NCBI GenBank assembly: GCA_040752355.1
Contig: JBFMHE010000016.1
Coordinates: 26,635 to 90,634 of the forward strand
Direction: 5' to 3'
Length of the DNA: 64,000 bases
Origin: Nitrospirota bacterium
GTDB taxonomy: Bacteria > Nitrospirota > Thermodesulfovibrionia > Thermodesulfovibrionales > Dissulfurispiraceae
Shown: positions 8,074 to 17,804 of the stretch, piece by piece
Layout of the letters: every line of letters begins with the position of its first letter
How positions within the stretch are numbered: the stretch's first letter is position 1
Notes under the pieces: model-generated
What the model was told of the DNA's origin: nothing
Database searches by the model: none
What the model saw: only the letters and a program-made list of their open reading frames with translations
Translations under genes and position numbers: made by a program

Positions 8074-8763
8074 CTAAACGTCCATCCACGTTCTCCCGGC
8101 CGTGCGCTCTACTTTCACCGTTTCTCTTCCCGGCTTCCACCGGTAGGTGAGATAGCAGTGGGTCCGGGGGTTCGAAAGCGCCTCCGGCCTGAATACGGCG
8201 GCATTGAAGCCGCCGGCATGGCGCGCCGACATGACGAGCAGCCCGTTCTGTCCCTGGTCGTGCAGGTATGCGCCGACGGCGTGCGTGAAGGCATAGCTGT
8301 TCTTATCGACGAGCCCGGGAAACTTCTTGTGCTTGCCCCGCAGGTCCACGAGCAGCCCTTTGAGGTGTACGAGAAAGACGCGGCGCTCGGCCTTCACCTC
8401 CTCGCTGAGAGCGGTCTGCATGCTGCCGACGAACCGCTTCCAGTGAAAGACCGTCTCATGGACCGTGGTGACGAGATCGCCGCTGCCGTACCACACGCCG
8501 AAGCGCGTGCCGTCGCTGAAGCGTGTCACGGGTCTGCCGTAGGAGGCGGCGCCCACCGCCGTTCCATATCTGAAGGGCGCGGTGATGAGGGAGGACTGGT
8601 CGATCCTCTGTACCGAGGACTCCACGATAGCCTCTCCGTAGGCGCGCTCGGCAGGGCTGTCCGAGAGGTCGTCGAGGAGGTCCTCCGATACCCGTATGCT
8701 CGGGATAGTGCGGTAGACGTCGTCGTCGAAATCGACGATCTGCTCGAAAAGCCCCTTGTGCAC
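8074..8763 (-). CDS. RES-domain toxin
   Basis: 229-residue RES-family protein; family members deplete NAD+ in the host cell. Recognisable segments are PFRYGTAVGAASYGRPVTRFSDG, FGVWYGSGDLVTTVHETVFHW and KNSYAFTHAVGAYLHDQGQNGLLVMSAR, which carry the conserved Arg, Tyr, Glu and Ser of the active site. The start is a GTG at 8763, 5 bp after the upstream antitoxin stop, with only a weak ribosome site. Toxin yield may therefore be kept low by translation. Confidence 0.9.
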   Translation of the reverse strand: MHKGLFEQIVDFDDDVYRTIPSIRVSEDLLDDLSDSPAERAYGEAIVESSVQRIDQSSLITAPFRYGTAVGAASYGRPVTRFSDGTRFGVWYGSGDLVTTVHETVFHWKRFVGSMQTALSEEVKAERRVFLVHLKGLLVDLRGKHKKFPGLVDKNSYAFTHAVGAYLHDQGQNGLLVMSARHAGGFNAAVFRPEALSNPRTHCYLTYRWKPGRETVKVERTAGRTWMDV

Positions 8764-8767
8764 CTCG

Positions 8768-9184
8768 CTACTGTCCCCGCTGGAAGTCGAGATACCTTCT
8801 CACGATGAGCAGCCCCGTGAACCCCTCTTCCTTGATTACCTGCACCGGCGAGCGGCCGTCGAACGCCGCGTTCGGGGTGGTCGGCCAGCGGTAGGCGAGC
8901 TCACGGTTCTTGGGGAAGAGGATCCTCAGCGAGCGGTGGATCGCCAGCAGGTTGGCGACCCTGTCGAGGAGATCGCGCTGCTCTGCCAGGGGTTCGCCTT
9001 TCCGGTACCGGACGAGGGTCGTCCGGGAAGCCTCGGAGAGTCCCAGCAGGGCGGTCTGGTCCTGCGTGGAGAGCTTCCAGAGATCGAAAAGCGTGCAGAT
9101 CATTTTCGCCAGGGCTGAACGGCCCTCCCTGCTGTGAGGATCTGCCTCGCGATGAAACTCCCCTGCAATCGCCGTCTTGCTCAT
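8768..9184 (-). CDS. Xre/MbcA/ParS-type antitoxin, partner of RES toxin
   Basis: 138 residues. The central part (LSTQDQTALLGLSEASRTTLVRYRKGE) is an Xre-like helix-turn-helix. The C-terminal part (DLLDRVANLLAIHRSLRILFP through RSPVQVIKEEGFTGLLIVRRYLD) is the MbcA/ParS toxin-binding domain. The start at 9184 has GGGAG upstream. It precedes the RES gene in one operon and reads from the palindromic operator at 9202-9230. Confidence 0.92.
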   Translation of the reverse strand: MSKTAIAGEFHREADPHSREGRSALAKMICTLFDLWKLSTQDQTALLGLSEASRTTLVRYRKGEPLAEQRDLLDRVANLLAIHRSLRILFPKNRELAYRWPTTPNAAFDGRSPVQVIKEEGFTGLLIVRRYLDFQRGQ

Positions 9185-9201
9185 GGGCGGACTCCCTTTG
9201 C

Positions 9202-9230
9202 GTTATTGTTACTATTAATGTAACAATAAC
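9202..9230 (-). promoter_or_regulatory. Palindromic operator of the Xre-RES operon
   Basis: Perfect inverted repeat with 11-bp arms, GTTATTGTTAC at 9202-9212 and GTAACAATAAC at 9220-9230, around a 7-nt AT centre. It lies 17-45 bp upstream of the antitoxin start. It is the likely autoregulatory binding site. Confidence 0.8.
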
Positions 9231-9262
9231 TGCACCCCCTGTCAAGGGGCGGGTACGACGAT

Positions 9263-9922
9263 CTACGCGGCCTGGACCCTGCCGTCCTTGATCCGCACCA
9301 CCCGGTCCGCCCGCGAGGCGAGGTCGCCATTATGCGTGATCATGACGACGGTGAGCCCCTTCCGGTTGAGGGTCCGCAGGAGCTCGAAGATCCGCTCGCT
9401 GTTCTCGGAGTCGAGGTTGCCCGTCGGCTCGTCGGCGAGCACCACCTCGGGGTCGTTCACCAGGGAGCGCGCGATCGCCACCCGCTGCATCTCGCCGCCG
9501 CTGAGCTGGTTCGGCGCATGGTGCATCCTTTCCTTGAGACCGACCATCTCGACAATCGACGCAATACGGTCCCGCTGAACCGCGCGCCTGTTGAACAGCA
9601 GCGGCAAGGCGACGTTCTCGGCTACGGTAAGACCCGGTATGAGATAGAACTGCTGGAAGATGAACCCGATCTTCTTCCTGCGGAGCACCACGAGCTCGGA
9701 CTCGGCCATATGCTCCACCTCGACGCCGTCGAACCGCACGCTGCCTGCCGTCGGCGTATCGAGACAGCCGAGGATATGGAGCAGCGTCGTCTTCCCCGCG
9801 CCCGAAGGACCGACGATCGAGAGGAGCTCGCCCTCTCGGATGTCGAGATCAACCCCCCTGAGGGCATGCACCTCCTCTGCACCGCGCCGGTATACCTTTT
9901 CGACTTCCCGTAGCTGTATCAT
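9263..9922 (-). CDS. ABC transporter ATP-binding protein (LolD/MacB-like)
   Basis: ATPase of a MacB/LolD-type exporter. Walker A is GPSGAGKTT, the Q-loop FIFQQFYLIPGLTVAENVALPL, the signature LSGGEMQRVAIARSL, and Walker B VVLADEPTGNLDS. The start is taken as the ATG at 9922, whose ATGA overlaps the stop of the permease gene, giving 219 residues. It works with the permease at 9919-11085 and probably the lipoprotein at 11082-11438. The substrate is unknown; close relatives move lipoproteins, peptides or macrolides. Confidence 0.9.
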   Translation of the reverse strand: MIQLREVEKVYRRGAEEVHALRGVDLDIREGELLSIVGPSGAGKTTLLHILGCLDTPTAGSVRFDGVEVEHMAESELVVLRRKKIGFIFQQFYLIPGLTVAENVALPLLFNRRAVQRDRIASIVEMVGLKERMHHAPNQLSGGEMQRVAIARSLVNDPEVVLADEPTGNLDSENSERIFELLRTLNRKGLTVVMITHNGDLASRADRVVRIKDGRVQAA

Positions 9923-11085
9923 CCCTTTATCGCCTCTATCGGATTGATGGTTGACGCCTTCCACGCGGGATAGATCCCCGAGAGCAGGCCTATAATGACG
10001 GTGAAGGCGAGGCTCGCCGCGGCCAGCGCCGGCTCGAAGCTCACGACATCGCCGCTCGGCACATAGGGCATGAAGGCCCGCACGAAAGTCTCTATGATAT
10101 CGTTCCCGATGCCGGCCATGACTACGCCGATAATGCCGCCGACCAGGGTCAGCCCCGTGGTCTCGAGCAGGACGATCCTGAAGATGTCCCCGCGCGAAGC
10201 CCCGATGGCGCGCATCATGCCGATCTCCTGCGTGCGCTCGAAGACGGCCATGAGGATGGAGTTCATCACCCCGACCGCGCTGATGAAGATCGCGATAAGG
10301 GCGATCGAGAGGCTCAGCACCTTTGCAGAGGCGGCGAGGTTCCCGATGCTGTTCATGACCTGGTTCATCGTTATGATCTGTATGCCCGGCACTTTCTCGT
10401 TGAGCTGGTCGATGATCGCCGCCATCGCCTCGGGCTTCTCCACCTTCACGCCGATCGCCGTCGCTCCCGAAGGCTTCTTGAGCAGCTCCTGCGCCTTGCT
10501 GATGGACATATAAATGAACGCATCGTCCTGGCTGCCGGTCTTCTTCACGATGCCCGCAACCCTGAAGGTCGTGTTCACCTGGGGATACGTGATGCTGTCT
10601 CCCTTTTTGATCGACGCATGGCCGGCCACTTCCGCTCCCAGGAGGATTTCATTGTCCGACGCCGGCACGCTGCCGTCGATCTCCCACGACGGCTTGAGCG
10701 CCCGGAGCGCCGCCATCTCGACCCCGTAAATAAGATCGATCTTCCCCTGCTCCGGGTTGGGGAGCTGGGCCACGAGGATCGGGGTCATCAGCCCGATCCC
10801 CTCCTGCCGCTTCAGTATGTCCATTACCGACGTGTCGAGGAACTTGGGAATGATCGAGCCGTGGAGGACGAGCGACGCCACCTCATGGGCGCACCCCGAG
10901 GGCACTACCATGAAATGGATGCCGGTCCGCGCGAGCTCCCGGGAGAGGCCCTTGTCGAACCCCTTGTTGAACGAGAGGATCGAGAAGAGCACCGCCACCG
11001 AGGCGGCGATGCCGAAGAGCGTCAATATGCTCCGCGTCCGGTGGCGCGCGAGGTTCTTAACCGCCAGCCTGATGAAGCCCGTCAT
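9919..11085 (-). CDS. ABC transporter permease, MacB/FtsX type
   Basis: 388 residues. An N-terminal cytoplasmic and membrane segment (MTGFIRLAVKNLARHRTRSI, then LTLFGIAASVAVLFSILSF) is followed by a periplasmic MacB_PCD-like domain of about 220 residues. The FtsX domain then has three C-terminal membrane helices, with the conserved ERTQEIGMMRAIGASRGDI loop and the terminal SGIYPAWKASTINPIEAIKG. The start at 11085 overlaps the stop of the lipoprotein gene (ATGA), so the three genes are translationally coupled. Confidence 0.9.
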   Translation of the reverse strand: MTGFIRLAVKNLARHRTRSILTLFGIAASVAVLFSILSFNKGFDKGLSRELARTGIHFMVVPSGCAHEVASLVLHGSIIPKFLDTSVMDILKRQEGIGLMTPILVAQLPNPEQGKIDLIYGVEMAALRALKPSWEIDGSVPASDNEILLGAEVAGHASIKKGDSITYPQVNTTFRVAGIVKKTGSQDDAFIYMSISKAQELLKKPSGATAIGVKVEKPEAMAAIIDQLNEKVPGIQIITMNQVMNSIGNLAASAKVLSLSIALIAIFISAVGVMNSILMAVFERTQEIGMMRAIGASRGDIFRIVLLETTGLTLVGGIIGVVMAGIGNDIIETFVRAFMPYVPSGDVVSFEPALAAASLAFTVIIGLLSGIYPAWKASTINPIEAIKG

Positions 11086-11438
11086 TTCACTTCGACTCCG
11101 CGGGCGACGATCTGGTAGCCTTCGGGACCTGCGACGACGACGCCCGTAACCCGCGCCTTCTTCCCCATGCGGGAAGGGAGCGCGAAGTTGTTCGGCGCCA
11201 GGTTTATGAAGACCTGGCCGGTCGCGTCCTGGAGAAAGAACCAGCAGCCGTTCGACTGGCACTGCGAGATGATCTTCCCCTCGAGGGTCACCTGCCGCCC
11301 CTGGAGCTCCGGTTTGAGGATGATGTCCTTGACCATGACCGTGGGCGAGCTGCTGTCGACCCCGAGGCCGTATTTTTCGGCGCTGCACCCGGTAGCGAGC
11401 AGCATCACCAGGACGAGCGCCGCCATTCCTTTACCCAT
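11082..11438 (-). CDS. Lipoprotein with OB-fold-like domain
   Basis: 118 residues with a lipoprotein signal peptide: MGKGMAALVLVMLLATGCS, lipobox LATGC with acylated Cys at about residue 19. The mature part (GRQVTLEGKIISQCQSNGCWFFLQD, then QVFINLAPNNFALPSRMGKKARVTGVV) reads as a small OB-fold domain with two extra Cys. It heads a three-gene operon with the ABC permease and ATPase and could be the exporter's periplasmic partner or cargo. The precise function is unknown. Confidence 0.8.
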   Translation of the reverse strand: MGKGMAALVLVMLLATGCSAEKYGLGVDSSSPTVMVKDIILKPELQGRQVTLEGKIISQCQSNGCWFFLQDATGQVFINLAPNNFALPSRMGKKARVTGVVVAGPEGYQIVARGVEVK

Positions 11439-11513
11439 AGTACCTCCCCATGAATACTCGTGTTTGCTCTATTGTACGTCTGACTTATGAATAAATTATG
11501 AAGGGACCTTTCG

Positions 11514-11555
11514 ACAATAGAAAAGGAGCAGATAGCTCTGCTCCTTTTCTATTGT
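11514..11555. terminator. Long perfect hairpin, probable terminator
   Basis: Perfect 19-bp stem with a 4-nt loop (TAGC), with AGAAAAGGAGC on one side and GCTCCTTTTCT on the other. It lies downstream of atpC and upstream of the lipoprotein operon. A/T tracts inside the stem could let it act for atp transcripts. Confidence 0.75.
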
Positions 11556-11593
11556 TCTCCTCTCGGGAATCGGCGGGATATCGGAACGCGCTG

Positions 11594-12004
11594 TTAGGCT
11601 CTTCCCCTCCGCTCCGCGACCTGTATCCTGATCGTCGCACGCTCGAGCGCTGCCTCGGCACGGGCGAAATCGATCTTCTCGGCCTGCTTGAGCCGCTCTT
11701 CGGCGCGCTTCCTGGCAGCGATCGCCCGCTCCACGTCGATGCTTTCCGCCTTCTCCGCGCTGTCGGCCAGAACGACCACCTTGTCGGCGGAGACTTCGGC
11801 ATACCCCGAGCTCACGAAGATGTACTCCGTGGAGCTCCCCTTCTTCACGGCCAGCATGCCGATCCTGAGCGTCGTAATGAACGGGACATGCCCCGGCAGT
11901 ATCCCGAACTCGCCCTCGCTGCCGGCCGCGGTGATTTCATCCACATCGCCGCTCATCACGAGCCCGTGCGGTGTAACAATGTCCAGTCTTAATGTAGTGT
12001 CCAT
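11594..12004 (-). CDS. atpC: F-type ATP synthase epsilon subunit
   Basis: 136 residues: an N-terminal beta-sandwich (LRLDIVTPHGLVMSGDVDEI, PGHVPFITTLRIG) and a C-terminal two-helix hairpin (ERAIAARKRAEERLKQAEK). The subunit links the gamma stalk to the c-ring and can inhibit ATP hydrolysis. It is the last gene of the atp operon, separated from atpD by a repeat-filled gap of about 110 bp. The perfect hairpin at 11514-11555 follows. Confidence 0.95.
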   Translation of the reverse strand: MDTTLRLDIVTPHGLVMSGDVDEITAAGSEGEFGILPGHVPFITTLRIGMLAVKKGSSTEYIFVSSGYAEVSADKVVVLADSAEKAESIDVERAIAARKRAEERLKQAEKIDFARAEAALERATIRIQVAERRGRA

Positions 12005-12015
12005 TCCCAGCTCCT

Positions 12016-12113
12016 GTTATAGCGTTTGTCGCGTTCATCGCGTACAGCGTTCATCACGGTTATTTATCATCACTACGCTATAACGCTATAAACGCTGAAC
12101 GCTATACCGCGAA
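12016..12113. repeat. Word-repeat inverted element (GCGTT / AACGC family), copy 1
   Basis: Left half built from TATAGCGTT and CGTTCATCGCG words. Right half built from their inverted forms (CGCTATAACGCTATAAACGC). Together they can form a large imperfect hairpin in the atpD-atpC gap. Related copies lie at 13553-13676 and 23830-24025. Confidence 0.75.
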
Positions 12114-13676
<1,563 letters not shown>

Positions 13677-14549
13677 TCATTGCTTCAATGCCTCGACGCC
13701 GCCCACGATATCCATGAGCTCTTTCGTAATCGACGCCTGCCGCGCCTTGTTGTACTGCAGGGTAAGGGCTGCGATCATATCGTCGGCGGCCTTCGTCGCA
13801 TTCTCCATAGAGGTCATCCGTGCAGCCTCTTCGGAAGCCTGGGATTCGAGGAGCGCCCGGAACACCTGTATCTCGAGGTTCTTCGGCAGCAGCATATCGA
13901 AGATAGTCTGCTGCGAGGGCTCGTACAGGAAGTCCGCCGCTTCCTCCGGGGCCGCAGCACCCTCGGCGGAGACGGGTGCAAGGGGCAGCAGGCGCGCTAC
14001 CGACACCTTCTGCACCAGCGCCGACTTGAACTCGTTGTAGACGAGATACACCTCGTCGCAGCGCTCATTGATGTATTCCTCAATGATGTTCTGGGTGATT
14101 TCCTTGGCATTCAGGTAGGAGATCCGCCCTGAAATGCCGGTCCAGGACTGCCGCAAGGCAATGTTTCTCCGCTTGAAGAGGTCGGTCCCTTTCTTGCCGA
14201 TAGCGCTGACGCTCACCGCAGCCCCGTCGGCCCGCAGCTCCTTGATGAGCCTGAGAGCAGCCTTCATGATGTTGGTGTTGAAGGCGCCGCAGAGACCTTT
14301 GTCGCTCGTCAGGACCAGGACCTCGACACTCTTCCTGAGACGCACCTCGAGAAGGGGATGGCCTGTCTCGACGGTCTTCGCGAGGCCGGAAAGCACCGCG
14401 TTCATCTTGTCGGCATACGGCCGCAGCTCGATGATCCTCGTCTGCGCCTTCCTGAATTTGGCTGCGGCAACCATCTTCATGGCCTTGGTGATCTGCTTCG
14501 TGCTCTTGACCGAGCCGATTCTCTTTCGTATCTCTTTTAACCCAGGCAT
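13677..14549 (-). CDS. atpG: F-type ATP synthase gamma subunit
   Basis: 290 residues forming the central rotor shaft. Family ends are clear: MPGLKEIRKRIGSVKSTKQI with ITKAMKMVAAAKFRKAQ at the start, VLVLTSDKGLCGAFN in the middle, and MENATKAADDMIAALTLQYN with KARQASITKELMDIVGG at the end. The last codons are followed at once by the word-repeat element. Confidence 0.97.
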   Translation of the reverse strand: MPGLKEIRKRIGSVKSTKQITKAMKMVAAAKFRKAQTRIIELRPYADKMNAVLSGLAKTVETGHPLLEVRLRKSVEVLVLTSDKGLCGAFNTNIMKAALRLIKELRADGAAVSVSAIGKKGTDLFKRRNIALRQSWTGISGRISYLNAKEITQNIIEEYINERCDEVYLVYNEFKSALVQKVSVARLLPLAPVSAEGAAAPEEAADFLYEPSQQTIFDMLLPKNLEIQVFRALLESQASEEAARMTSMENATKAADDMIAALTLQYNKARQASITKELMDIVGGVEALKQ

Positions 14550-14569
14550 GTGGTCTCCCCTTTACCCGT

Positions 14570-16078
14570 TTATACGATAAAGCTCTTCTTGAACTCGGTA
14601 ACGGCGGCGGTGAGCTTCTCTTTCATCGTGTCGTCGATCGCCTTCTTCTCTCTCAGCTCGTTCCTCACGTCCGTCTTCCTGTCCTTCATGAAGCTGTAGA
14701 ACTCGGCCTCGAATTTCTTCAACGCATCGACCGGGATATCGTCGAGATGCCCCTGGGAGCCGGCGAAGAGTATCGCTACCTGGTCCTCGACCGGGAGCGG
14801 CACATACTGGTCCTGCTTGAGGATTTCGACCATCCGTTTTCCTCTCTCGATCTGGGCCAGCGTCGACTTGTCGAGGTCGGAGCCGAACTGCGCGAAGGCG
14901 GCGAGCTCCCTGAACTGCGCGAGGTCGAGCCTGAGGGTACCGGCGACCTGCTTCATCGCCTTGGTCTGGGCCGCGCTGCCGACCCGGCTGACCGACAGGC
15001 CGACGTTGACGGCCGGCCGTACGCCCGCATAGAAGAGGTCGGGCTCGAGATAGATCTGGCCGTCGGTGATCGAGATGACGTTCGTCGGGATATAGGCGGA
15101 GACGTCGCCGGCCTGCGTCTCGATGATCGGGAGCGCCGTCAGCGAGCCGCCGCCGAGCTCGTCGCTCAGCTTCGCCGCCCGCTCGAGCAGTCTCGAGTGG
15201 AGGTAGAAGACGTCGCCGGGGAACGCCTCGCGTCCGGGAGGACGCCTCAGGATGAGCGACAGCTGGCGGTAAGCGGTAGCCTGCTTGCTCAGGTCGTCAT
15301 AGATGATCAGGGCATGCTTCCCGTTATCCCTGAAGTATTCGCCGATGGCGCATCCCGTATAAGGGGCTATATACTGGAGCGGCGCCGGCTCGCTCGCCGT
15401 TGCCGAGACGACGATGGTGTGGTCCATGGCGCCATGCTCTTCGAGGGTCTTGACCACGCGGGCGACGCTCGCCCTCTTCTGTCCGACGGCGACGTAGATG
15501 CAGACGACGCCGCTGCCCTTCTGGTTGATGATCGCATCGATCGCGATCGCGGTCTTCCCGGTCTGGCGGTCGCCGATGATAAGCTCTCGCTGGCCCCTGC
15601 CGACCGGGATCATGGCGTCGATGGCCTTGACGCCCGTCTGGAGGGGCTCCCTGACCGGCTGCCGGTCGACGATACCGGGGGCGACGACATCGACGATCCT
15701 GCTCGTCTTGGCGGCGATCGGGCCCTTGCCGTCGATCGGCTGGCCGATAGCATTGACGACCCTGCCGATCATCTCTTCGCCTGCGGGAACCGACATGATC
15801 TTGCCGGTCCTCTTGGCGACATCGCCCTCTTTGATCGCCGTGTCCTCGCCGAAGAGGACCGCGCCGACCGTGTCTTCCTCGAGGTTGAGCGCCATGCCGA
15901 AGACATTGTTGGGGAACTCGAGAAGCTCCGACGCCATGCAGTTTTCGAGTCCGTAAATCCGGGCGATACCGTCGCCGACGCCGGTGACGACCCCCACCTC
16001 GCTGACATCGACGCGCTTCTCGAAATCGGTGATCTGCTTTTTCAGGTACTCACTAATCTCGTCTACTTTGATTTCCAT
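14570..16078 (-). CDS. atpA: F-type ATP synthase alpha subunit
   Basis: 502 residues, non-catalytic nucleotide-binding subunit. The P-loop is GDRQTGKTA (about residue 169). The alpha-specific [39 protein letters not shown] and [20 protein letters not shown] are present. It starts 4 bp after the atpH stop. Confidence 0.97.
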   Translation of the reverse strand: MEIKVDEISEYLKKQITDFEKRVDVSEVGVVTGVGDGIARIYGLENCMASELLEFPNNVFGMALNLEEDTVGAVLFGEDTAIKEGDVAKRTGKIMSVPAGEEMIGRVVNAIGQPIDGKGPIAAKTSRIVDVVAPGIVDRQPVREPLQTGVKAIDAMIPVGRGQRELIIGDRQTGKTAIAIDAIINQKGSGVVCIYVAVGQKRASVARVVKTLEEHGAMDHTIVVSATASEPAPLQYIAPYTGCAIGEYFRDNGKHALIIYDDLSKQATAYRQLSLILRRPPGREAFPGDVFYLHSRLLERAAKLSDELGGGSLTALPIIETQAGDVSAYIPTNVISITDGQIYLEPDLFYAGVRPAVNVGLSVSRVGSAAQTKAMKQVAGTLRLDLAQFRELAAFAQFGSDLDKSTLAQIERGKRMVEILKQDQYVPLPVEDQVAILFAGSQGHLDDIPVDALKKFEAEFYSFMKDRKTDVRNELREKKAIDDTMKEKLTAAVTEFKKSFIV

Positions 16079-16082
16079 GCGT

Positions 16083-16622
16083 TCACCCCTTTATGAGCTT
16101 ATCTTTCAAAAGCCCCAACTGGCCTTTTATACTGCTGTCGTACATGGTGCTGCCCACTTTTATCCTGACGCCGCCCAGGAGCGCGGGATCGACGACGAAC
16201 TCGAGGTCGATATCCCTTCCGGTCACCTTCTTGAGCGACCCGGCCAGCTGCGTCTCATACTCTCTGCTCAACGGGACCGGCGAGGTCACCACCGCCCTGG
16301 AGCGTTTCTTCATCTCGAGATACTGGGCGACGATCGCGTTGAGGATCTCCGGGAGGGCGCCCAGGGCGTTGATCCGGAGGAGGTACTGGAGATACCGGCC
16401 CGTCTTCTCGGACATCGTGAGCTTCCGGCTGAGGTACGCAATGACCTGCCTGCTCTCGTCCTCGCTGAAGAGAGGGCTTACGAGGAGGTTCCTGAACCGC
16501 TTATCCTTTTCCATCAGGCCGGCTATCGCCTGCAGCTGCTCGATCCCCTGGGGAACCTCGCTCAGGTCGACAGTGCTCAAGAATTGACGCGCGTATTTTT
16601 TGACACCCTTTACCTTTTTCAA
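16083..16622 (-). CDS. atpH: F-type ATP synthase delta subunit
   Basis: 179 residues, part of the peripheral stalk. It has the six-helix N-terminal domain and the C-terminal signature [23 protein letters not shown]. The start overlaps the atpF stop by 4 bp. Confidence 0.93.
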   Translation of the reverse strand: MKKVKGVKKYARQFLSTVDLSEVPQGIEQLQAIAGLMEKDKRFRNLLVSPLFSEDESRQVIAYLSRKLTMSEKTGRYLQYLLRINALGALPEILNAIVAQYLEMKKRSRAVVTSPVPLSREYETQLAGSLKKVTGRDIDLEFVVDPALLGGVRIKVGSTMYDSSIKGQLGLLKDKLIKG

Positions 16623-17242
16623 TTTTTACCCTCTATCAATTTAAGAGATTCCTGCAGGAGCCTGTCCTGGTCCTCTTTGGTCATCGTGGCCTTGATCTTC
16701 TCTTCGGCAAGCTGCATGGCGGCATCCACCGCCTCCGCCTTGATCACATCCTTCGCCCGCTTCACCTCGTAATCGATATTGGTCTTTGCCTGCTCCAGTA
16801 TCTTTTCCTTGAGCCGTTCTCCCTCTTCGATAAGCCGCTGCTTCTCCCTCTCGCCGGAGCCTGCAGCAGCAGCCTTGATCTCCTCGATCTCCTTGTCCTT
16901 CAGCCTGAGCCGCTCCTCGACATCGGCGAGCGCCTTCCGCGCAAGCTCCTTCGCCTCCTGCGCCTCGGTGATGCTCTTTTCAATCAGCTCCCGCCGGCTC
17001 CGGAGATAGTCCTTCAGCGGCTTGCCGGCGAATTTCACGAGGATAAAGACGAGGACGCCGAAGTTGAGCAGCCGCCAGACCCACTCCATCGGCGTGCCCC
17101 AGCCCCCGTGGTGCGCCCCCCCGCTAGCAGCGAGCGCGTTGGTGTAAAGGGCGGATTGCATAAGGCAGACTGCGAGCAGGTGGAGCCCGGCTTTCCGGAG
17201 TTTAGAATGGGGAGCTTGGGGTTTGGAATTTGTCATCTTCAT
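16619..17242 (-). CDS. atpF: F-type ATP synthase b subunit with unusual N-terminal extension
   Basis: 207 residues. A membrane helix (WVWRLLNFGVLVFILVKFAG) is followed by a long charged coiled coil, as in peripheral-stalk b. In front of it are about 45 extra residues including a hydrophobic signal-like stretch (GLHLLAVCLMQSALYTNALA). The very start, MKMTNSKPQAPHSKLRKAG, is encoded by AAATTCCAAACCCCAAGCTCC-like repeat DNA. This suggests the N-terminus grew from a repeat insertion, or that translation really starts later. The start overlaps the upstream b' stop by 4 bp. Confidence 0.9.
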   Translation of the reverse strand: MKMTNSKPQAPHSKLRKAGLHLLAVCLMQSALYTNALAASGGAHHGGWGTPMEWVWRLLNFGVLVFILVKFAGKPLKDYLRSRRELIEKSITEAQEAKELARKALADVEERLRLKDKEIEEIKAAAAGSGEREKQRLIEEGERLKEKILEQAKTNIDYEVKRAKDVIKAEAVDAAMQLAEEKIKATMTKEDQDRLLQESLKLIEGKN

Positions 17243-17664
17243 GCTGCTTTCACCAGCTTTCTCACGATCTCTTCCGAGAATTTATCGATATCGCCTCTGA
17301 GCGCGGCCCTCGCCTTTTCAGCCTCGGCCTGGAGCTCTTTCCTCGCCTGTTCGATCATTCCCACGGCATGCGCCTCGGCCTTCGAGAGCGTCTCCTTCTG
17401 CACCGCCTGCCCTTCCTCCCGCACCGCAGCATACGCCTCTTTGGCCTTGTTCTTCGCTGCGAGCAGCTCTGCGTTCATTGTCGCGACCGCCTCGTCCTTC
17501 CGGGCCGACATGGCCTTCGCTTCGTCGAGGGCGCCGACGGTGGCGACTTCGCGTTCTTTGAAAACTTTGGCGAGGGGAGTGAAAAGGATTCTATTAAGGA
17601 TGATCAGCAAGACGATAAAATTGGCAAGGAGAACTAAAAAAGGGACTAGTTTGAAATCTAGCAT
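17239..17664 (-). CDS. F-type ATP synthase b' subunit
   Basis: Second b-type stalk subunit, about 141 residues from the ATG at 17664, chosen because GGAGAGG lies just before it. The membrane helix (LVPFLVLLANFIVLLIILNRI) is at the very N-terminus, then a coiled coil ends FSEEIVRKLVKAA. A b/b' pair is typical of photosynthetic and several deep-branching bacteria. It is the first gene of the operon; genes for subunits a and c are absent here. Confidence 0.9.
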   Translation of the reverse strand: MLDFKLVPFLVLLANFIVLLIILNRILFTPLAKVFKEREVATVGALDEAKAMSARKDEAVATMNAELLAAKNKAKEAYAAVREEGQAVQKETLSKAEAHAVGMIEQARKELQAEAEKARAALRGDIDKFSEEIVRKLVKAA

Positions 17665-17699
17665 ATCCTCTCCTTCATCTACAATTTTATGACATCGAA

Positions 17700-17734
17700 T
17701 TTCACGATACCATACGCACACGCACCTTTGTCAA
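17700..17734 (-). promoter_or_regulatory. Possible atp operon promoter
   Basis: TTGACA stands on the minus strand at 17734-17729, upstream of the b' gene. The best -10 candidates (TATCGT, about 17709-17704) have a long 19-bp spacer, so the assignment is weak. Confidence 0.35.
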
Positions 17735-17804
17735 GAATTCGGCGATTATAATTTCTTATAACAACTTAGGTGAAAATTATACCTGTGTCATCGGCGCCCG
17801 GCCG

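Noticed and set aside
11088..11388. 100-residue N-terminal extension of the ABC permease
   Set aside because: It overlaps the lipoprotein gene in another frame and is Arg/Gly-rich; the ATGA overlap at 11085 marks the real start.
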